Assembly (NCBI GenBank): GCA_042408875.1 | Contig: JBHOQS010000005.1 | Span: 1-12,417 of the forward strand | Source: JBHOQS01 sp042408875 | GTDB taxonomy: Bacteria; Chloroflexota; UBA11872; JBHOQS01 | Reading direction: 5' to 3' | Length of the DNA: 12,417 nucleotides | In this document: positions 6,686 to 12,417 of the stretch, piece after piece | Layout: every line of letters starts with the position of its first letter | Position numbering within the stretch: position 1 is the stretch's first letter | Made by a program: the position numbers and the translations under genes | Notes under the pieces: model-generated | Database searches by the model: none | The model's input: only the letters and a program-made list of their open reading frames with translations | Told to the model about the DNA's origin: nothing

Positions 6686-7651
6686 ATGCAGGCGACGCTC
6701 AAGGTACGCAGGTATACGCCCGAGGCCGCCGCTGGTGACGGTAGCCCGCGGGAGCCCCACTATCAGACCTACACCCTCGATGTGCCGGACTATTTCACCG
6801 TTCTGGACGCGCTGATCAAGATCCGCGAGGAGATCGACGGCACCCTGGCGGTGCGCTGCTCCTGCCGCGCTGCCGTATGTGGCTCCTGTGCCATGCGCAT
6901 CAACGGGCAGTCGCGGCTGGCATGCAAAACGAAGCTCATCGCCATCGCGCCGCAGGGCCAGACGGTCACGGTGGAGCCGATGGCGAACATGCCGCTGCTC
7001 AAAGACCTCGTCGTGGACATGGAGCCGTTCTGGGCCAAGATCCGTGCCGTACAGCCATGGCTCCAGCCCACTGGCCCCAAGCCGGAGCGCGAGTACATCG
7101 TGCCCAATGAGGCGATGCTTGGTCTGAACGGCGTCATGGCCTGCATCATGTGCGGCGCCTGTGTCTCAGCGTGTACCGTCCTTGAAATCGACCAGAACTT
7201 CCTTGGCCCAGCCGCCCTGGCCAAGGCGTACCGCTTTGTGCATGATCCCCGCGACGGCAAGACCCGCGAACGGCTGGCAGAGCTGAATAAGTACGGTGGC
7301 ATCTGGGACTGCACACATTGTTTCGAGTGTGTGACCGCCTGCCCCAAGGGTGTGGCCCCTATGGACCGCATCCTGGAGCTGCGCCACGATGCCGTGACAC
7401 ACGGCTTCACCAACACGAACGGCGCCCGCCACGCCGAGGCGTTTACTGAGTTGGTGCGTCACAGCGGCTGGCTTGACGAGAACCGCTTGCCGGTGCAGTC
7501 GGTTGGCCTGTCTAACATCAAGGAACTCGTCCAGCTCATGCCGGTCGGGCTGCGCATGCTGGTGCACGGCAAGATGCCACCGATTATCCATCGGCCCATC
7601 CCCGGCATCGCAAACGTCAGGCGCCTGTTTGCCCGCTTCGGTCATGAGTGA
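6686..7651 (+). CDS. sdhB: Succinate dehydrogenase/fumarate reductase iron-sulfur subunit (class E type)
   Basis: This 321-residue electron-transfer subunit links the flavoprotein to the quinone-reacting subunit. The N-terminal [2Fe-2S] motif uses Cys60, Cys65, Cys68 and Cys80 (CRAAVCGSC...C). The first ferredoxin motif is CIMCGACVSAC (Cys153, 156, 159, 163). The second is CTHCFECVTACP (Cys209, 212, 215, 219). In classical SdhB the position of Cys212 is not cysteine and the cluster is [3Fe-4S]; here the fourth cysteine predicts a second [4Fe-4S], as described for archaeal SdhABEF enzymes. The roughly 80-residue C-terminal tail beyond the ferredoxin domain is longer than in E. coli SdhB. The ribosome-binding sequence GGGGGGAGGAAG lies between the sdhA stop and this ATG. 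Confidence 0.95.
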   Translation: MQATLKVRRYTPEAAAGDGSPREPHYQTYTLDVPDYFTVLDALIKIREEIDGTLAVRCSCRAAVCGSCAMRINGQSRLACKTKLIAIAPQGQTVTVEPMANMPLLKDLVVDMEPFWAKIRAVQPWLQPTGPKPEREYIVPNEAMLGLNGVMACIMCGACVSACTVLEIDQNFLGPAALAKAYRFVHDPRDGKTRERLAELNKYGGIWDCTHCFECVTACPKGVAPMDRILELRHDAVTHGFTNTNGARHAEAFTELVRHSGWLDENRLPVQSVGLSNIKELVQLMPVGLRMLVHGKMPPIIHRPIPGIANVRRLFARFGHE

Positions 7652-7671
7652 GCACGGCCGCGGCCGTGCTC
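7650..7671. repeat. Perfect 22-bp palindrome between sdhB and the CCG-domain gene
   Basis: The 11-base half GAGCACGGCCG is followed directly by its exact reverse complement. It begins within the sdhB stop codon. As RNA it would fold as a 9-bp stem with a CGCG loop. There is no following T-run, so it is a weak terminator candidate. In this position it could reduce read-through or protect the sdhAB part of the message. Confidence 0.65.
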
Positions 7672-7746
7672 GTGTGCCCGCCCGACGGATCTCCTGAGGG
7701 TGTTCGCCCTGTGACGACCGACGAAATCCCGATGGGAGGTTAGAGG

Positions 7747-8664
7747 ATGGCAAGTGTCCCGCTGAAGTACGCTTGGTTCCCCGGCTGTGTGTCGCGCGGC
7801 GCCTGCCGTGAGCTATACCAGTCCATGACACGGGTAGCCGCCGCGCTGGGGATCGAGCTGGTGGAGCTGAAGGAAGCGGCTTGCACCGGAGCCGGGGTGA
7901 TCTCCGAGCGGGAGCCTGACGTGGCCGACGCGATCAACACGCGCACCTTCGCGCTGGCCCAGCGGCTCAGGCTGCCCTTGCTCAATAATTGCTCGACCTG
8001 CCAGGGCGTGATGAGCGCGGTGCAGGCACGGCTGCATGCCGATCCGCACCGGCTTCAGCGCATCAATGAGGCGCTGGCAGAAGAGGGCCTACGCTACGAC
8101 GGCGGGCTGACGATCAAGAACTTCCTGTGGGTGCTGGTCGAAGACTACGGGCTCGACCGGCTCAAGCCCCTGGTGACGCGGCCGCTCACCGGGCTGCGGG
8201 TGGCGCCGTTCTACGGCTGCTACATCCTGCGCCCGGCTGAAAAGCTCGGCCTGGATGCCCGCCCTGAGCGAGCCCAGTACCTCGAGTGGGTGATCAGTGC
8301 TGTGGGTGCTGAGCCCGTTGACTTTCCCGGCAAGACCCGCTGCTGTGGCTTCCCGATCCTGACCATGAACCGGCGCAACTCGCTGGCGATGGCCGGCAAA
8401 CACCTGGCCGACGCGCAGGACCTGGGCGCGGACTGCATGGTCACACCCTGCCCGCTCTGCCACCTCAACCTGGATGCACAGCAGCCTGATGCTGCCCGCA
8501 CGATCAGGCAGCCCTTGGCCCTGCCTATCCTGCACCTGCCGCAACTCGTCGGGCTGGCTCTTGGCCTGGCCCCGCGCGAGCTGGGCATGCAGAAGCACAT
8601 TGTGCCGACCAGGCAGGTCGAGCAGCGCTTGCAAGCAGCGCCGGTTGGGGCGCTCGCCCGCTAG
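7747..8664 (+). CDS. CCG-domain (HdrB/SdhE-like) subunit of succinate:quinone oxidoreductase
   Basis: This 305-residue protein has two CCG modules of the heterodisulfide-reductase subunit B type. The C-terminal module is intact: Cys158 (FYGCY), Cys199-Cys200 (RCCGFP) and Cys235/Cys238 (CPLC). The N-terminal module has FPGC (Cys14), Cys46 and NCSTC (Cys82/Cys85), but its expected Cys-Cys pair reads Cys46-Thr47 (AACTGAG). In class E succinate dehydrogenases this subunit, called SdhE and unrelated to the flavinylation factor of that name, replaces the haem-containing SdhC/D anchors and passes electrons to quinone. No transmembrane helix is evident; attachment by amphipathic helices is expected from the family. 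A GGGAGGT ribosome-binding site lies 6 bases before ATG 7747. It follows sdhB after 95 bases containing the palindrome. Confidence 0.9.
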   Translation: MASVPLKYAWFPGCVSRGACRELYQSMTRVAAALGIELVELKEAACTGAGVISEREPDVADAINTRTFALAQRLRLPLLNNCSTCQGVMSAVQARLHADPHRLQRINEALAEEGLRYDGGLTIKNFLWVLVEDYGLDRLKPLVTRPLTGLRVAPFYGCYILRPAEKLGLDARPERAQYLEWVISAVGAEPVDFPGKTRCCGFPILTMNRRNSLAMAGKHLADAQDLGADCMVTPCPLCHLNLDAQQPDAARTIRQPLALPILHLPQLVGLALGLAPRELGMQKHIVPTRQVEQRLQAAPVGALAR

Positions 8665-8723
8665 GCTGCGCGGCTGTGCATTGGCGATGCCGCTGCTCAA
8701 GAACGGATGCAGGGAGGTGGTCC

Positions 8724-9080
8724 ATGCTACGGGTGATCCATTCGTTCGATATCAAGCCAGGTGTCGATGAGGGGAGCTTCATTGAGTGGCTGGACGCGAT
8801 GCTCTGGGAGAAATCGCGCCCGTTTGGTTGCGTTCAGCGTAAAACGTGGGTCTTTCTGGGCGGGTTTGAGGGGACGTACGAGTCACCGAAGAGCGTACGG
8901 CGCCCGCGCTATCTGAACGAAGCTTTCTGGGAGAACCAGGAAGCCCATGACAAGTTTTTGAAATGGCTGACCTCTGAGGAAGCGAAGGAGTTCCGCGCGC
9001 GGTGGTTCGCGGGGATCACCAACCACACTGTGCTGCGCTACGTAGAGTATCCTTCGCCGACGTCACCGACCGACGACTGA
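8724..9080 (+). CDS. Small uncharacterised protein, possibly dimeric alpha/beta-barrel (ABM-like)
   Basis: This 118-residue soluble protein has no signal peptide or membrane helix. The opening strand (LRVIHSFDIKPG), then a Trp-rich helix (FIEWLDAMLWE), further strands (QRKTWVFLGGFEG), the YLNEAFWENQEAHDKFLKWL segment and a final strand (HTVLRYVEYP) resemble the pattern of antibiotic-biosynthesis-monooxygenase or stress-responsive A/B-barrel proteins. This is a fold-level impression only. The ATG at 8724 has GGGAGGT 5 bases upstream, and the gene begins 59 bases after the CCG-domain gene with no terminator between them, so it is probably the last gene of the sdh transcript. The small Sulfolobus subunit SdhF is an alternative comparison by position and size, but I see no sequence reason to equate them. 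Confidence 0.8.
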   Translation: MLRVIHSFDIKPGVDEGSFIEWLDAMLWEKSRPFGCVQRKTWVFLGGFEGTYESPKSVRRPRYLNEAFWENQEAHDKFLKWLTSEEAKEFRARWFAGITNHTVLRYVEYPSPTSPTDD

Positions 9081-9134
9081 ACGGGCTACTCCGGGGCAGG
9101 GGAACCTGGTGGGGAATGACTCTTTGCCCCCCTG

Positions 9135-9163
9135 TTGCGCCGCGGCGCTGGCCAGCCTATACT
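9135..9163 (+). promoter_or_regulatory. Predicted promoter of the PhyH-family gene
   Basis: TTGCGC (9135-9140) and TATACT (9158-9163) are separated by exactly 17 bases; the -10 box matches the consensus in 5 of 6 positions. The expected start near 9170 leaves a leader of about 68 bases. It gives this gene its own transcription unit after the sdh operon. Confidence 0.65.
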
Positions 9164-9184
9164 ACCCTCCTGCTATAGCGAGGA

Positions 9185-9203
9185 GACATTGTGATGCAAT
9201 GTC
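9185..9203. promoter_or_regulatory. Hairpin or operator in the leader of the PhyH-family gene
   Basis: GACATTG-TGATG-CAATGTC is a perfect 7+7 inverted repeat with a 5-base centre, located about 15 bases after the expected transcription start. It could be a repressor site just downstream of the promoter or an RNA hairpin. It lies 35 bases before the start codon and does not cover the ribosome-binding site. Confidence 0.5.
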
Positions 9204-9237
9204 CCGAGGACCGTCTGGTGTGAGGAGGAGCAGCACG

Positions 9238-10218
9238 ATGACGGTAGCTACTGCACCGAAGGTCGATCTGGAGCGCTTTCAGGAGGAGGGGTACCTCGTC
9301 GTCGAGCATGTGCTTGATGTGCAGCAGGACCTGGAGCCGGTGGTGGCGGAGTACATGGCTCTGCTCGACGAGGTAGCGGAGCGCTGGCATGCTGAAGGCC
9401 GCATCAAGTCTACTTATGCCGATCTGCCCTTCCACGAGCGGCTCGCCCGGGTGCTCACCGACGCCGGCCCTGGCAGCTATCAGCCATTTGACATCTCGTT
9501 GCCCTTCAGCGGGGTGACCGAGCAGACCCCGATCCATCTGGGCCCGGCGGTCTTTAACCTGCTGACTAGCCCGCGACTGATCGATGTGGTCGAGCAGTTT
9601 ATCGGGCCGGAGATCCTGTCGAACCCGATCCAGCACGTACGTATCAAGCCGCCCGAGCACCTGCTGCCGCCGTCGTTTCATAGCTCCCTGGTCGGGCAGA
9701 CTGACTGGCACCAGGACCAGGGTGTGGCGTTGCCTGAGGTGGACGAGACGGACATGCTGACGGTGTGGATCCCGGTCACGGATGCAACCGAGGAGAACGG
9801 CTGCCTCTGTGTGATCCCAGGGAGCCATCAGCGCGGCCTGGTAACGCACTGCCCCGGCAAGCCGGGTCGCCCCGGCCTGCATATTCCGGAAGAGCTGCGC
9901 GGCCCATTCGCGCTGCCGGTGCCAATCAGGCGCGGCGGCGTCCTCTTTCTGCACCGGCGCACCATGCACGCATCCCTCTCGAACCGCAGCAACGGTGTGC
10001 GCTGGAGCTTCGATCTGCGCTATCAGCCGATTGGTCAGCCGACCGGCCGGCCATGGTTCCCCGCGTTCGTCGTGCGCAGCCGCGCCCATCCGGAGCAGGA
10101 GGTCCACGACTGGCGCGTCTGGGCTGAGCTCTGGAGGGCGACGCGCTCACGCCTGGCCGCCCATCCCCCGGAGGGCAAGTTCAACCGCTGGACCGGCACC
10201 GAGCCGGTCTGTGCCTGA
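9238..10218 (+). CDS. Phytanoyl-CoA dioxygenase (PhyH) family Fe(II)/2-oxoglutarate oxygenase
   Basis: This 326-residue cytosolic oxygenase of the PhyH superfamily typically hydroxylates an unactivated carbon using Fe(II), O2 and 2-oxoglutarate. The iron-binding facial triad is visible as HQD (His158, Asp160) in TDWHQDQGV and His244 in RTMHASLSNRS. Arg255 (NGVRWSFD) sits where the 2-oxoglutarate carboxylate is bound. ENGCLCVIPGSHQRG (186-200) and the preceding VWIPVTDAT are also family hallmarks. The substrate cannot be predicted. The start at 9238 is chosen because it follows a GAGGAGG ribosome site and precedes the conserved FQEEGYLVV segment. The longer reading from 9109 would include the promoter. 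A GC-rich hairpin 35 bases after the stop may end the transcript. Confidence 0.92.
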   Translation: MTVATAPKVDLERFQEEGYLVVEHVLDVQQDLEPVVAEYMALLDEVAERWHAEGRIKSTYADLPFHERLARVLTDAGPGSYQPFDISLPFSGVTEQTPIHLGPAVFNLLTSPRLIDVVEQFIGPEILSNPIQHVRIKPPEHLLPPSFHSSLVGQTDWHQDQGVALPEVDETDMLTVWIPVTDATEENGCLCVIPGSHQRGLVTHCPGKPGRPGLHIPEELRGPFALPVPIRRGGVLFLHRRTMHASLSNRSNGVRWSFDLRYQPIGQPTGRPWFPAFVVRSRAHPEQEVHDWRVWAELWRATRSRLAAHPPEGKFNRWTGTEPVCA

Positions 10219-10252
10219 GTTGCTGCAAACGTAGAGCGGTCCGCTGGACGAG

Positions 10253-10290
10253 GCGGCGAGGAGGGCAGCCGTAGCGGGTCTCCTCGCCGC
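10253..10290. terminator. GC-rich hairpin after the PhyH-family gene
   Basis: GCGGCGAGGAG (10253-10263) and CTCCTCGCCGC (10280-10290) are perfectly complementary over 11 base pairs with a 16-base loop. No T-run follows, so it may be a Rho-assisted stop or a 3'-end stabiliser. Its place, 35 bases after a stop codon and before the next transcription unit, supports a terminator-like role. Confidence 0.5.
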
Positions 10291-10439
10291 ACTTGCACGC
10301 GAGCTGCGCTCGGGCCTCGGCAGCCTGTGACAGCACGCATGACGACTCGTTGAAACCGGCGATGCCCCCCCGTTCACCCTGTATGGGCCGCGCGCGGGCG
10401 GCACGGTGCAGTACCCCCTTGGGTAGGGCGAGGTTCGGG

Positions 10440-11474
10440 ATGAGCACACCGGTTGGCGTTGCCGTGTTTCCGTCGCGTGTGTGCCTGCCGCCGAGCGGGC
10501 GCTCTGCCATCGCCGTAACGATCACCAATCACGGTGACCGGCAAGAGGAATTCAGGCTGCATACGAGCGGCGTCGCCGCGACATGGCTCAGCCCTGGTAC
10601 GCCAGCAGTGCGCCTGGCGCCGGGCGCCACAGGTACTCTGGCGCTCGAGGTGAATGTCCCGGCGAGAGGCCTGGGCCCAGGCAACAGCCATGCGATCAGG
10701 CTGGCCATCGTCTCAGGGAGCACCTCCGCCCAGGTCGCCGCGCTGGACGTTACGCTAGAGGTTATGGCCAGGGCCGTTCCCTCCCCGCGCCTGCTGCCAC
10801 TTCGCGGCATCCTCACTCCGGCGTGGCTCTTGCTGGTGCTGGCAGTGCTGGCAGGCGCTGCTACTACAGCACTCGGGTCGGGTATCTTACACGCTCTGGA
10901 TTCAGGCAGGCCACCTGCCCTGCTGGTCGCTGCGCTGGGCCTGCTGTCGGGCGCACGTTCGCCGGTAGCCTCGCCACAACTGCCCGGCCAGCCACCGCGT
11001 GTCGTCTCGTTCGAGCTGCGTGCCCCGCCCGATGGGCGCCGCGGTGAGTTTGAGCTGGCCTGGGAGGTGCAGGGCGCCGATGAAGTGCGCATCGATGGCC
11101 AGCCGCAGCCGGATGCAGGGACGCTGCGCGTGCTGGTGGGCGATGACCGCCGGTTCACGCTGGAGGCGCGCAATGCCGCGGGCAGCGTCGCAGAGACCGT
11201 TGGCCTGCGTTTGTTGCGGCCGCCTGAGATCCGTTCATTCCAGGCATCTGCCGAGGCGGTAGCACGCGGGCAGCCTGTCACGCTGACATGGGATACCGCG
11301 CATGCCAGCCGCGTTACCTTGAATGGCCAGCCCGTGGACGCGGGGCCCGGCGCCCTAGAGGTCCGCCCGGAGCGAGATACTACGTACACGCTGGTAGCCG
11401 AGAGCGAGCTTGGCCGCGTTGAGCAGCGCGTGGCCGTGCAGATTCGCGCTCCGGCGCCAGCGCCGCGGCACTGA
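10440..11474 (+). CDS. Membrane protein with three Ig-like beta-sandwich domains
   Basis: This protein is 344 residues from ATG 10440. Residues 1-110 form a beta-rich domain resembling COG1470/NEW3-type Ig-like domains (SAIAVTITNHGDRQEEFRL; LAPGATGTLALEVNVPARG). A strong hydrophobic helix follows at about 125-150, with a weaker one at 158-172. Residues 187-258 and 263-337 are two Ig-like repeats with the SF...W...A..V...G..V pattern. There is no N-terminal signal peptide, so the first domain is predicted cytoplasmic and the last two outside, if the start is right. The ribosome-binding site (GCGAGG about 7 bases upstream) is weak and other starts are possible. The next gene begins 10 bases after its stop and repeats the same pair of Ig domains. 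The function is probably surface carbohydrate or protein binding; this is inference. Confidence 0.8.
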   Translation: MSTPVGVAVFPSRVCLPPSGRSAIAVTITNHGDRQEEFRLHTSGVAATWLSPGTPAVRLAPGATGTLALEVNVPARGLGPGNSHAIRLAIVSGSTSAQVAALDVTLEVMARAVPSPRLLPLRGILTPAWLLLVLAVLAGAATTALGSGILHALDSGRPPALLVAALGLLSGARSPVASPQLPGQPPRVVSFELRAPPDGRRGEFELAWEVQGADEVRIDGQPQPDAGTLRVLVGDDRRFTLEARNAAGSVAETVGLRLLRPPEIRSFQASAEAVARGQPVTLTWDTAHASRVTLNGQPVDAGPGALEVRPERDTTYTLVAESELGRVEQRVAVQIRAPAPAPRH

Positions 11475-11484
11475 CGAGGGCCTC

Positions 11485-12417
11485 ATGGCGCGGTGGACCC
11501 ATCTTCAGCTTGTTGCTGCTCGGTCTGAGGAAGCCCCGCTGCATCGCTGGCATTGGCATCTCCCTGTGAGCCTGGGGCAGTGTCTGCTGGCCTGCCTCGC
11601 CGGGGTAGTGGCGGGCATGGGAGTCCTGCTGGCGACGATAGACTCCACCCGGCCGCGCGTGGAGGCATCCGTCTTAGGGCCTCCGCAGAAAGTCCCCGAG
11701 ATTGTGCAGTTCGATGTGGCTGGCAGCAGCACCACTCACTCGGATGCCATCTCCGTAGTCTGGCATATTAGAGGAGCAGAGAACATCGATCTCGAGCTAA
11801 GTGGGGGTGCTCTATCGGCCGCGACGCCGGCTGTAATGCAGCAGATCGCATACGTCCTGACTGCGCGGAACACAGCCGGGAGCGTGCGTCGCACACTCAA
11901 GGTCTACGTGGCCCGGCCGCCCGTGATCGAGTCGTTCGTGGCTGAGCCGGCTCTCGCGCGACCGGGGCAGGCAGTGTCCTTGCACTGGCAGACCGCGCGG
12001 GCCCAGCGGCTGTTCCTCGGTGGCACGCCGCTTGCGAGCGCCTCAGGGGTCATGGAGCTGCGCCCCGAGCAGCCGCATGAACTCGTGCTGCGTGCGGAGA
12101 ACGCCGCCGGTGAGGCAGTACAGCGGCTCCAAATCGCGTTCCTCCCTACGAGCACGCCTGTGCCAACGCCGCGCCCGGCTGTCACGCCGTCCCCCCGACC
12201 GGTGGTGACCTCGACACCAGCTGCCACACGGGCAGCTCCCGCGGCGACCGCAACGCCGCCTTCCCGCGGCCTCATCCTCGGCTTCCAGGCCGAGGGGTTC
12301 CATGCGCCCGGCCGGGCGCAGGTGATCCGGCTGACGCACGAGGCTGGCTTCACCTTGCTCAAACAGCAGGTGCGCTGGGCTGACCTCGAACCCGTGCGCG
12401 GCCAGTTCGACCCAGCC
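11485..12417 (+). CDS. Membrane-anchored Ig-like protein leading into a glycoside-hydrolase-like domain (partial)
   Basis: The frame is open from ATG 11485 to the right edge with no stop, giving 311 residues. Residues 1-28 are cytoplasmic and His/Trp-containing. A single helix (about 29-50, SLGQCLLACLAGVVAGMGVLL) acts as a signal anchor. Two Ig-like domains (about 72-142 and 146-218) resemble those of the preceding gene. A Pro/Thr/Ala-rich linker spans 221-260. From 262 the sequence (LILGFQAEGFHAPG, then LTHEAGFTLLKQQVRWADLEP) resembles the first strand and helix of a TIM-barrel glycoside hydrolase of the cellulase-like superfamily (GH39/GH5-like). The catalytic residues lie beyond the window. 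GAGGG 5 bases before the ATG is the ribosome site, and the 10-base gap to the previous stop implies one operon. Confidence 0.8.
   Translation, partial: MARWTHLQLVAARSEEAPLHRWHWHLPVSLGQCLLACLAGVVAGMGVLLATIDSTRPRVEASVLGPPQKVPEIVQFDVAGSSTTHSDAISVVWHIRGAENIDLELSGGALSAATPAVMQQIAYVLTARNTAGSVRRTLKVYVARPPVIESFVAEPALARPGQAVSLHWQTARAQRLFLGGTPLASASGVMELRPEQPHELVLRAENAAGEAVQRLQIAFLPTSTPVPTPRPAVTPSPRPVVTSTPAATRAAPAATATPPSRGLILGFQAEGFHAPGRAQVIRLTHEAGFTLLKQQVRWADLEPVRGQFDPA

Noticed and set aside
5543..6760. Long open frame (about 405 codons) on the reverse strand across sdhA
   Set aside because: It lies opposite a complete, motif-rich sdhA; the translation is His/Arg/Ala-rich without domains, as expected for the antisense of a GC-rich gene.
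9085..9133. G-rich and C-rich runs after the small sdh-operon protein as a terminator
   Set aside because: Only about 6 base pairs with a loop of more than 20 bases can form and no T-run follows; too weak to call.
9109..9237. Longer PhyH-family start at 9109
   Set aside because: The extension contains the predicted -35/-10 elements and palindrome, and the residues are not like the family; the ATG at 9238 has a good ribosome site.
9157..10107. Reverse-strand open frame of 316 codons across the PhyH-family gene
   Set aside because: The forward frame has the full HxD...H...R signature; the reverse frame is compositional shadow.
10293..10439. Longer start for the first Ig-like membrane protein
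   Set aside because: The extra 49 residues are Arg/Cys-rich without hydrophobic signal sequence and look non-coding; the frame before 10440 shows no ribosome site.

Overview
The window is a GC-rich, densely packed bacterial chromosome segment. It has class E-type (heterodisulfide-reductase-like) succinate dehydrogenase genes, SIMPL and MFS_3 genes, a TetR/DUF2269 pair, and membrane-anchored Ig-like proteins leading into a glycoside-hydrolase-like domain. My best guess is Chloroflexota (Thermomicrobia/Caldilinea-like), but this is an inference from gene content and protein style, since no rRNA or other taxonomic marker is present. I see no insertion sequence, integrase, CRISPR array, tRNA or rRNA.

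Layout. (1) Positions 2-148 hold the tail of an unidentified gene. It converges on a leftward two-gene unit at 164-888: a 61-residue single-pass membrane protein followed by an overlapping DUF2269-type four-helix membrane protein. (2) A TetR-family regulator (1073-1669) is divergent from that unit. The shared intergenic region contains back-to-back sigma70-like promoters, both overlapping one inverted repeat, so the regulator probably controls the membrane pair and itself. (3) A small secreted or lipoprotein gene (1861-2319), a degenerate 9-bp repeat array, a SIMPL-domain secreted protein (2544-3296), a long 20-bp-stem hairpin, and an MFS_3-type exporter (about 3412-4809) follow. (4) A strong promoter at 4825-4853 starts the central operon: sdhA (4988-6673), sdhB (6686-7651), a CCG-domain (HdrB/SdhE-like) subunit (7747-8664), and a small protein of possible dimeric alpha/beta-barrel type (8724-9080). 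(5) A phytanoyl-CoA-dioxygenase-family gene (9238-10218) has its own promoter and a hairpin in its 5' leader. (6) Two tightly linked genes (10440-11474 and 11485 to the window end) share a pair of Ig-like domains. The second continues through a Pro/Thr linker into the start of a glycoside-hydrolase-like barrel and runs off the window.

How the genes work together. The clearest system is the succinate:quinone oxidoreductase of the SdhABE kind. It has a flavoprotein with the covalent-FAD histidine. Its iron-sulfur subunit has four cysteines in the third cluster motif, predicting [4Fe-4S] instead of the usual [3Fe-4S]. A CCG-domain protein replaces the haem-binding SdhC/SdhD anchors, which are absent here. 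The other units look like separate transcription units whose functions can only be given at family level.
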